This document shows positions 1 through 4,812 of a stretch of 10,663 nucleotides of DNA, piece by piece. The notes below the pieces were generated by a model that did no database searches, had not been told where the DNA came from, and worked only from the letters and a program-made list of their open reading frames with translations. Where the stretch lies: NCBI GenBank assembly GCA_903901905.1, contig CAIUSQ010000143.1:1-10663 (forward strand), given 5' to 3'. The stretch is from an uncultured Actinomycetes bacterium. GTDB lineage: Bacteria; Actinomycetota; Actinomycetes; Nanopelagicales; Nanopelagicaceae. Every line of letters starts with the position of its first letter. The first letter of the stretch is position 1. The translations under genes and the position numbers were made by a program.

Positions 1-1
1 A

Positions 2-361
2 TACCCAGGTGAAATCTCAAGCGATCAGAACACACAGGTTATGTACGGTGTACTTTCAACACTTCCATTCATCTACATCCTCTACGTACTATTCGTAGAG
101 CTTGGCAAGTCACTAGAGCGTCAGCCAGCTGGCGTTGCAGAGACAATTGGTCGCCTACGTTTGCTACTCATCGCAACATGGGGCGTTTACCCAATCGCTT
201 ACATCTTCAACATCGTTGGTGACGCAACAGCATCATCATTCGTAACTGTCCAGGTTGGATACACAATTGCAGACATCTTGGCAAAGTGCGTATTCGGTCT
301 AACAATTCTGAAGATCGCAAAGATGAAGTCAGTAGCAGAAGGAATGAAGGACGATCACTAA
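2..361 (+). CDS. Actinorhodopsin-type light-driven proton pump, C-terminal part (5' truncated by window edge)
   Basis: This is the last 119 residues of a microbial rhodopsin, a seven-helix membrane protein that binds retinal and most likely pumps protons outward in light. The reading frame is open from position 2, so the start lies outside the window. Three membrane segments are visible. The first, about residues 12-34, corresponds to helix E. The second, 48-70, is helix F with a Trp60-x-x-Tyr63-Pro64 retinal-pocket motif. The third, 81-106, is helix G. Lys95 in helix G (ADILAKCVFG) is the expected Schiff-base lysine, and Asp91, four residues earlier, matches the helix-G carboxylate of the counterion complex. 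The tail is short and charged. The helix C residues that decide pump type are not in the window, so proton pumping is inferred from family resemblance. All five Phe codons are TTC and all seven Tyr codons are TAC, which suggests high expression. A strong hairpin follows the stop. Confidence 0.93.
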   Translation, partial: YPGEISSDQNTQVMYGVLSTLPFIYILYVLFVELGKSLERQPAGVAETIGRLRLLLIATWGVYPIAYIFNIVGDATASSFVTVQVGYTIADILAKCVFGLTILKIAKMKSVAEGMKDDH

Positions 362-398
362 TCTTTGATTAGTGATATTTCTTTGTAAATATCCTTAA

Positions 399-432
399 AA
401 ACAGGGGTGTCGCGTAAGCGGCGCCCCTGTTT
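399..432 (+). terminator. Intrinsic-type terminator of the rhodopsin gene
   Basis: A 13-bp stem (401-413 with 418-430) closes on a GTAA loop. Two pairs are G-U wobbles that form only in the plus-strand RNA (T408-G423 and T410-G421), so the hairpin is oriented with the rhodopsin gene. Adjacent A and T residues extend the stem to 399-432. The downstream T-tract is weak (TTGCATTCTT). The hairpin begins 38 bases after the rhodopsin stop codon. Confidence 0.8.
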
Positions 433-439
433 GCATTCT

Positions 440-445
440 TAGACT
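440..445 (+). promoter_or_regulatory. Candidate -10 box for a leaderless transcript of the 452-703 gene
   Basis: TAGACT fits the actinobacterial -10 pattern TANNNT. Exactly six bases separate it from the ATG at 452, so transcription would begin at or next to the start codon. No Shine-Dalgarno sequence precedes that ATG. No convincing -35 is seen, because its expected place falls inside the rhodopsin terminator. Confidence 0.4.
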
Positions 446-451
446 AATTAC

Positions 452-703
452 ATGAATAACAATTGGATCAATAATTATCGTCTCGGTAGCTACACGCTCT
501 TTGCCTGTGGCTTGATTAATCTGCGCTACCAATGGGGAGAGCCAGACGTACTCTCACGAAGCGCATTGATCTTTGTGCCGGGGGCAGTTTCCCTGGCTGC
601 AACATTTGTACCTGGCGCCCTTAAAGTTCTGGCCAGGCGCGAAGTAAAAGCATTGTCTGCCGTATTTGGAATTTTGTTGATCGCATACGCCTTTAGCAAT
701 TAG
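452..703 (+). CDS. Small hydrophobic (probable membrane) protein of unknown function
   Basis: I do not recognise this 83-residue protein. It looks membrane-embedded. An Asn-rich N-terminus is followed by hydrophobic stretches at about residues 12-27, 38-56 (containing two VPGA motifs, VPGAVS and VPGALK) and 66-82. A basic loop (LARREVK, about residues 59-65) lies between the last two. The start has no Shine-Dalgarno but sits six bases after a TANNNT box, which suggests leaderless translation. The gene occupies the gap between the rhodopsin terminator and the convergent metY terminator, in the rhodopsin orientation. The rhodopsin terminator should separate it from that transcription unit, so a role in phototrophy is not implied. 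It is longer and more hydrophobic than its antisense overlap at 554-748. I consider it probably real, with no function assignable. Confidence 0.6.
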   Translation: MNNNWINNYRLGSYTLFACGLINLRYQWGEPDVLSRSALIFVPGAVSLAATFVPGALKVLARREVKALSAVFGILLIAYAFSN

Positions 704-712
704 ATCGGCGTT

Positions 713-757
713 AAAAGCAAAACTGGCCCGGCTGCAAAACAATAGCAACCGAACCAG
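713..757 (-). terminator. Intrinsic terminator of metY (minus strand)
   Basis: On the minus strand a 13-bp stem (757-745 with 735-723) encloses a 9-base loop and is followed by a T-rich tail, TTTTGCTTTT. Three of the pairs are G-U wobbles in the minus-strand RNA and would be A-C mismatches in the plus-strand RNA. The element therefore serves metY rather than the convergent small gene, whose stop codon lies 10 bases from its edge. Confidence 0.85.
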
Positions 758-812
758 CTTGACTCATCTATAACTTGTTATTGTCAATTCCATAAGAATT
801 AATGTTTCTTGA

Positions 813-2123
813 TTACTTTGCTGCAGCAAAACCTATTTCAAGGTCTGCTTTGAGATCGTCAATGTTTTCTAACCCTAGACTCAATCGCACAAGACCAGGT
901 GTCACGCCCGCAGCCAACTGCTCTTCACCTGAAAGTTGTGAGTGAGTAGTTGTTGCCGGATGAATCACCAAAGATCGAACATCGCCGATGTTAGCAACGT
1001 GTGAGAACAGTTTGAGTGATTCCACAAACTTCTTACCAGCTTCGACTCCACCTTTAAGTTCGAAAGAAAGAACAGCTCCCGGTCCCTTAGGTGAATATTT
1101 CTTAGCCAACGCATTCCAAGGAGAGGAAGCAAGTGCTGCGTAGTTAACTTTTTCAACACTTGGATGTGCTTCTAACCAAGTAGCGATAGCTTTCGCATTT
1201 TCTACGTGACGATCAATACGAAGACTTAAAGTCTCCAAGCCTTGCGCGAGAAGCCATGCGTTAAATGGAGCAACTGCCGCACCAATGTCACGCAATAACT
1301 GCAACCTAATCTTAAAGATGTAAGAAAGGTTTGCACCGAATGCAGAGCCAACACCTAAGGCTTGCGAGTAGACAATTCCGTTATAACTTGGATCTGGCAG
1401 ATTAAAGCCCTTGTATTTATCTGGGTACTTTGCATAATCGAAGGTTCCTGCATCAACAATTGCACCCACTACTGCGTTTCCATGACCTGATAAGAATTTG
1501 GTTGCAGAGTGAATGACAACATCTGCTCCAAAATCAATTGGCTTGATCAAGTAAGGCGTTGCAACTGTGTTATCAACAATCAGAGGCACGCCTATTTCGT
1601 GTGCGATGTCAGCAACTGTTTTGATGTCCAAGATCTCATTTTTTGGATTAGCAATCGTCTCGCCAAAAAATGCTTTTGTGTTTGGTTTGACGGCGTCTCG
1701 CCAAGATTGTGGGTCAGCTGGGTCTTTAACGAAAGTAACGTTAATTCCGAACTTTGGAAGTGTGTAGTGAAATAAATTATATGTGCCACCGTAGAGGCTT
1801 GGGCTAGAGACAATATGGTCACCAGCTTCAGCAATATTCATAATTGCAAATGCTGTTGCTGCAGATCCTGAAGAAAGCAGAAGGGCTGCTACTCCACCTT
1901 CGAGTGCTGCAATTCTCTGTTCCACAGCATCTTGAGTTGGATTCATGATGCGGGTGTAAATGTTTCCAAGTTCTGCCAATGAGAACAAATCAGCAGCATG
2001 TTTTGTATCTCTAAATTGATAGGCCGTAGTTTGATACAAAGGAAGTGCGCGTGCACCAGTTGTTGGATCGGGTGTTTGCCCCGCATGAATTTGAAGCGTT
2101 TCAAATGACCAGTTGTTTGACAT
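813..2123 (-). CDS. metY: O-acetylhomoserine sulfhydrylase (O-acetylhomoserine aminocarboxypropyltransferase)
   Basis: This PLP enzyme of the Cys/Met-metabolism family joins sulfide to O-acetylhomoserine to give homocysteine, the direct-sulfhydrylation route to methionine, in the cytoplasm. Its 436 residues fit the MetY length; MetB/MetC-type relatives are usually nearer 380-400. Visible landmarks are the start ETLQIHAGQ typical of this subfamily, the YTRIMNPT phosphate/PLP contact (residues 57-64), SSGSAA at about 84-89, YGGTYNLF (111-118) and Asp184 in the DNT motif. The PLP lysine Lys209 lies in SATKFLSGHG. A Shine-Dalgarno GGAGAG (2134-2129) lies five bases before the ATG, fixing the start. 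The gene is monocistronic: an S-adenosylmethionine riboswitch precedes it and a hairpin terminator follows. Control by a SAM riboswitch supports the methionine assignment. No metX (homoserine acetyltransferase) is in the window. Cystathionine gamma-synthase is the main alternative, made unlikely by length and N-terminus. Confidence 0.93.
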   Translation of the reverse strand: MSNNWSFETLQIHAGQTPDPTTGARALPLYQTTAYQFRDTKHAADLFSLAELGNIYTRIMNPTQDAVEQRIAALEGGVAALLLSSGSAATAFAIMNIAEAGDHIVSSPSLYGGTYNLFHYTLPKFGINVTFVKDPADPQSWRDAVKPNTKAFFGETIANPKNEILDIKTVADIAHEIGVPLIVDNTVATPYLIKPIDFGADVVIHSATKFLSGHGNAVVGAIVDAGTFDYAKYPDKYKGFNLPDPSYNGIVYSQALGVGSAFGANLSYIFKIRLQLLRDIGAAVAPFNAWLLAQGLETLSLRIDRHVENAKAIATWLEAHPSVEKVNYAALASSPWNALAKKYSPKGPGAVLSFELKGGVEAGKKFVESLKLFSHVANIGDVRSLVIHPATTTHSQLSGEEQLAAGVTPGLVRLSLGLENIDDLKADLEIGFAAAK

Positions 2124-2215
2124 TATTTCTCTCCATCGCAGTAGGTGTCAGGAGAATGCAAACGATGGTATGTAATTATCCAAGTCACTAAATTAAGTCA
2201 CTTAAATCTGTGATA
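2121..2215 (-). promoter_or_regulatory. metY leader: proposed translational expression platform with sequestered ribosome binding site
   Basis: This stretch links the riboswitch aptamer to the metY start. It has no T-tract terminator. The Shine-Dalgarno GGAGAG (2134-2129) can pair with UUCUCC (2156-2151). A second stem, CCATCG (2168-2163) with CGATGG (2138-2133), overlaps the same site. UCCUGAC (2153-2147), which overlaps the anti-Shine-Dalgarno, is also perfectly complementary to GUCAGGA (2237-2231) in the 3' hairpin of the aptamer. These pairings exclude each other, as expected of a switch acting on translation. The complementarities are seen in the sequence; the mechanism is inferred. Confidence 0.5.
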
Positions 2216-2317
2216 CCGCGCTTATCAGTTTCCTGACCAGTTCGTCACCCGGAGCACCCCACCGCGTTGGAGGGTTGCCGCCTACTAAGCCGGGGCTAAA
2301 ACGTAGGACTCGTGAAC
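2216..2317 (-). ncRNA. S-adenosylmethionine riboswitch aptamer (SAM clan, SAM-IV-like) of metY
   Basis: Read on the minus strand, the RNA has the SAM-clan core. P1 is GUUC/GAAC (2317-2314 with 2243-2240). P2 has an outer stem CCUAC/GUAGG (2307-2303 with 2285-2281) and a CCCGG loop (2294-2290). P3 carries the hallmark strands GCAACCC and GGGGUGC around an AACGC loop. CCGGG (2252-2248) after P3 is complementary to the P2 loop and gives the family's pseudoknot. Downstream of P1 come a hairpin UCAG-GAAA-CUGA (2236-2225) and GCGCGG (2221-2216), the extra 3' module that marks the actinobacterial SAM-IV type rather than classical SAM-I. The GCG there could pair with the P3 loop. SAM-IV versus SAM-I is assigned by eye. 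The aptamer sits upstream of a methionine gene, as expected. Confidence 0.88.
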
Positions 2318-2323
2318 AGGAAA

Positions 2324-2352
2324 ATCATAACCTCATACTTCGCAATTGAAAA
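2324..2352 (-). promoter_or_regulatory. Candidate promoter of the metY riboswitch transcript
   Basis: The -10 hexamer TATGAT (2329-2324, 5/6 match to TATAAT) predicts a start near 2317, just where aptamer helix P1 begins. At 17-bp spacing the -35 is TTTTCA (2352-2347), a weak match. A better TTGACT lies at 2357-2352 but its spacing of 22 is too long. The -10 call is the stronger part. Confidence 0.45.
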
Positions 2353-2478
2353 GTCAAGGTAAGGCTTTGTGGGAAGCAGAGCGGTGGCAGTTAATTGAGC
2401 ACGATTAGGGGAGTCATTCAGGCGAAATGCAGGCAACTTGCAACTAATTTGCAGGTGATCAACTACTGCATCCCTTAG
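2353..2478. other. Intergenic stretch with a TGCA-rich imperfect inverted repeat
   Basis: No gene is apparent between the metY promoter and the stop codon of the 2479-2814 gene. The part at 2427-2471 contains four TGCA cores and an inverted repeat, ATGCAG (2427-2432) with CTGCAT (2466-2471). It also holds two imperfect direct units of the form TGCAGG...AACTA. On the minus strand this lies immediately after the helix-hairpin-helix gene, but no T-tract follows, so a classic terminator cannot be called. No promoter or small reading frame could be supported here. Confidence 0.35.
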
Positions 2479-2814
2479 TTATTTTCTAAAGGTTAAGTCA
2501 GCTCTCTTCATTTCTGCGACAAGAATTCGCACTGCATTTGGTCCCATCCCATGCAGTTCCTTAAGTGCTGCCAGCGACATTTTTCGCAGATCACTCAATT
2601 CAAATAATCCTTCATCAATCAGAGCACGCCGTGCAGGAGCACTCAGCCCAATCTCTCGCCACGATGTATCAAGTGATTCGTAACGCTCTAAGTCGCTGGT
2701 GCTACCACTACTTGTTTTTGGAGTGGATGCTTTTTTTAATTCGCGATTAGCAGCTGCAATCCGCTTAGCTTCGGCCGCCAGTTTTTTAACCTTGGCGGGA
2801 GATTTCTTTGCCAT
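2479..2814 (-). CDS. Lysine-tailed helix-hairpin-helix (RNA polymerase alpha-CTD-like) small protein
   Basis: This 111-residue protein has two parts. Residues 1-30 are rich in Lys and Ala (MAKKSPAKVKKLAAEAKR), a basic tail of the kind that contacts nucleic acid, followed by a Ser/Thr-rich linker to about 40. The C-terminal part, about residues 52-108, resembles helix-hairpin-helix modules related to the RNA polymerase alpha C-terminal domain. It runs IGLSAPARRALIDEGL, then a second helix with LSDLRKMSLAALKEL, then the hairpin HGMGPNAVRIL. The HGxGPxA hairpin is the DNA-backbone-binding signature of this fold, so nonspecific DNA binding is a reasonable inference, but the biological role is unknown. 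Only a weak AGG precedes the ATG. The gene lies 135 bp downstream of tRNA-Leu on the same strand and may share its transcript. A nucleoid-associated function is one possibility. Confidence 0.75.
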   Translation of the reverse strand: MAKKSPAKVKKLAAEAKRIAAANRELKKASTPKTSSGSTSDLERYESLDTSWREIGLSAPARRALIDEGLFELSDLRKMSLAALKELHGMGPNAVRILVAEMKRADLTFRK

Positions 2815-2949
2815 GTGCCTATCTACTTTCTTTTCAACACATCATTTAATTCTGAGTGATTATTTCTTAGAGATACCTTTAAAACTATTCCAAATCGAAT
2901 ATCTCTTGTAACGCGTTGGGAAGTTCTTCGAATCTAAAAAAGTATCGTG

Positions 2950-3030
2950 TGCGGGAGGCGGGACTTGAACCCGCACGTCCGAAGACACAGGTTCCTAAGA
3001 CCTGCGTGTCTGCCATTTCACCACTCCCGC
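2950..3030 (-). tRNA. tRNA-Leu (anticodon UAG)
   Basis: The minus strand folds as a class II tRNA. The acceptor stem is GCGGGAG/CTCCCGC with discriminator A at 2950. The D-arm is GTG/CAC around a 10-base loop. The anticodon stem CAGGT/ACCTG carries the loop CTTAGGA, giving anticodon TAG, which reads CUN leucine codons. The long variable arm is GTC-TTCG-GAC, typical of leucine tRNAs. The T-arm is GCGGG-TTCAAGT-CCCGC. The 3' CCA is not encoded. Spurious reading frames across this gene on both strands give the familiar false proteins made from tRNA genes. Confidence 0.97.
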
Positions 3031-3044
3031 AAACCCACATCAGT

Positions 3045-3073
3045 GTTATGCCACCAGTATGGATAGGGGTCAA
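3045..3073 (-). promoter_or_regulatory. Promoter of tRNA-Leu
   Basis: On the minus strand TTGACC (3073-3068, 5/6 match to the -35 consensus) and CATAAC (3050-3045) are separated by exactly 17 bp. The predicted start, near 3038, leaves a leader of only about 8 bases before the tRNA 5' end, as usual for a tRNA gene. The promoter is divergent from the argS start region about 60 bp away. Confidence 0.65.
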
Positions 3074-3132
3074 GATTAGAGGTAGGTCATGCGTGTTGCC
3101 AAAACGAGTCTTACTAAAGCGAATGCTCGCGC

Positions 3133-3138
3133 TAACCT
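3133..3138 (+). promoter_or_regulatory. Candidate -10 box for a leaderless argS transcript
   Basis: TAACCT fits TANNNT and lies exactly six bases before the ATG at 3145. That geometry puts the transcription start at the codon. The earlier ATG at 3139 directly abuts the box and would lie upstream of the predicted start. A weak -35 (CTTACT, 3110-3115) has 17-bp spacing. No Shine-Dalgarno is present. Confidence 0.45.
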
Positions 3139-3144
3139 ATGAGC

Positions 3145-4809
3145 ATGCCTTCACAAATCGAGCAGCTCGAGGAGATCATTAAGGAGGCAATTTCTCGGGC
3201 AATCCAAGCCAAATCTTTATCGGGGGCTGTTCCTGATTCAATTAAATTGGAGCGCCCTAAAGACAGATCACATGGTGACTATGCAACTTCGATCGCCCTT
3301 CAAATTGCGAAACCAATGGGAAAAAACCCACGAGAAGTCGCGCAGGTAATTGCCGATCAGTTAACTGGTCTTGAAGATATTAGTAAAGTCGAAATTGCTG
3401 GACCTGGATTTATTAACTTAACATTAAATCGCGCAACTCAGGCTCAATTAGTAGAAATAATTATCGCAGCAAAAGATTCTTTTGGGCAAGGTAAATCTCT
3501 TTCAGGAATTAAGATAAATCTTGAGTTCATTAGCGCAAACCCTACCGGGCCTCTACACCTTGGCCACACGCGTTGGGCAGCGGTTGGCGATTCACTTGGA
3601 CGAGTTCTAACTGCTGCTGGTGCACAGGTAACCAGAGAGTTTTACATTAATGATCGCGGAAATCAGATGGAATTATTTGGTCAATCTGTAGAGGCAGTTG
3701 CATTAGGTCAATCTGTACCTGAAAATGGTTATCAAGGTGATTACATTAAAGATTTGGCAGTAGAGGTTGTTAAAGATAACCCTGGAATAAAAGAGCTAGT
3801 ACCCCAGGAGAGAACTCAAGCTTTTCGTGAGGCTGCATACAAAGTTCAACTAAAAGATCAGCAAAGAGTGCTCGATACTTTCAATACGCACTTTGATGTC
3901 TGGTTTTCTGAGCGTTCTTTACATGATCAGGGAGCTGTAGAACACGGTGTACAAAAACTTCGTAAGCAGGGTCATGTATTTGAAAGCGAAGGAGCAACCT
4001 GGCTTCGAACTACAGATTTTGGGGATGACAAAGATCGTGTAATCACTAAAGCAAACGGTGAACTAACGTATTTTGCTTCAGATACTGCTTATTACATCAA
4101 TAAGCGAGAACGCGGATTTGATATCTGTATTTACATGCTTGGCGCAGACCATCACGGCTACATCAACCGTCTACGTGCTACTGCTGCATGTGCGGGTGAT
4201 AATCCTGACTTCAACATTGATGTATTGATTGGACAGCTGGTAAAGATTATGGAGGGTGGTCAAGAAGTAAAACTCTCTAAACGTGCTGGAACAATAATTA
4301 CATTAGAAGAGCTAGTAGAAAAAGTTGGGGTTGATGCAGCGCGATATACCTTGATTAGATATCCAGTAGATACGCCCATGGTGATGGATATAGATATTTT
4401 GAAGAGAAATACAAATGAAAATCCTGTCTATTACGTTCAGTATGCACACGCACGAATTGCAGCAGTACTTCGTAATGCATCTGAACTTGGCGCTGCGATG
4501 GAGCTAAAGGATTTTGATCCAACTCAGCTAACACACGATCGTGAGAATGAGTTGTTGGCCGCTCTTGCTGAATTTCCACGAGTAATCGAATCGGCAGCCG
4601 AGCTACGAGAGCCCCATCGCGTCGCTCGGTATTTAGAAGAGCTAGCTGGCACTTATCACGGTTTTTACAATGATTGCCGAGTACTTCCAATGGGAGAAGA
4701 AGAATTAACTGCGATACACATAGCTCGTCTATTACTGTGTACTGCTACCAAGCAAGTACTTAAAAACGGATTAGATCTTTTAGGCGTGAGCGCACCGGAG
4801 AGGATGTAA
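3145..4809 (+). CDS. argS: Arginyl-tRNA synthetase
   Basis: This cytoplasmic class I aminoacyl-tRNA synthetase charges tRNA-Arg with arginine. The length of 554 residues is normal for the family. An N-terminal additional domain (about residues 1-100) contains LERPKDRSHGDYAT and GPGFINLTL. The Rossmann catalytic core follows, with ISANPTGPLHLGH ending in the HIGH-type motif HLGH (residues 138-141). The KMSKS counterpart is KLSKR at 376-380. A helical anticodon-binding (DALR) domain occupies roughly 430-554, beginning near NPVYYVQYAHARI and ending LGVSAPERM. I chose ATG 3145 because it stands six bases from a TANNNT -10 box; ATG 3139 would add two residues (Met-Ser). The gene heads a run ending in thrB. 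Its last codons carry the Shine-Dalgarno for lysA, three bases downstream, so the two are co-transcribed and probably translationally linked. Confidence 0.96.
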   Translation: MPSQIEQLEEIIKEAISRAIQAKSLSGAVPDSIKLERPKDRSHGDYATSIALQIAKPMGKNPREVAQVIADQLTGLEDISKVEIAGPGFINLTLNRATQAQLVEIIIAAKDSFGQGKSLSGIKINLEFISANPTGPLHLGHTRWAAVGDSLGRVLTAAGAQVTREFYINDRGNQMELFGQSVEAVALGQSVPENGYQGDYIKDLAVEVVKDNPGIKELVPQERTQAFREAAYKVQLKDQQRVLDTFNTHFDVWFSERSLHDQGAVEHGVQKLRKQGHVFESEGATWLRTTDFGDDKDRVITKANGELTYFASDTAYYINKRERGFDICIYMLGADHHGYINRLRATAACAGDNPDFNIDVLIGQLVKIMEGGQEVKLSKRAGTIITLEELVEKVGVDAARYTLIRYPVDTPMVMDIDILKRNTNENPVYYVQYAHARIAAVLRNASELGAAMELKDFDPTQLTHDRENELLAALAEFPRVIESAAELREPHRVARYLEELAGTYHGFYNDCRVLPMGEEELTAIHIARLLLCTATKQVLKNGLDLLGVSAPERM

Positions 4810-4812
4810 ATA

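Noticed and set aside
554..748. A 64-codon minus-strand frame that overlaps the small hydrophobic gene.
   Set aside because: It runs through the metY terminator hairpin, has no Shine-Dalgarno and has an unstructured, Cys-rich sequence. The plus-strand frame is longer and membrane-like.
1509..1834. Three frames within metY (1509-1775, 1567-1767 and 1592-1834).
   Set aside because: They are out-of-frame shadows of a gene with intact PLP-enzyme motifs.
2936..2950. A run of six T on the minus strand just after tRNA-Leu, as a possible terminator.
   Set aside because: The nearest stable stem is the T-arm of the tRNA, about 16 bases away, and no dedicated hairpin precedes the run.
2885..3182. Overlapping reading frames on both strands across 2885-3182 that look like small proteins.
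   Set aside because: They translate the tRNA-Leu gene and its complement, a well-known source of false protein entries, and the tRNA fold here is complete.
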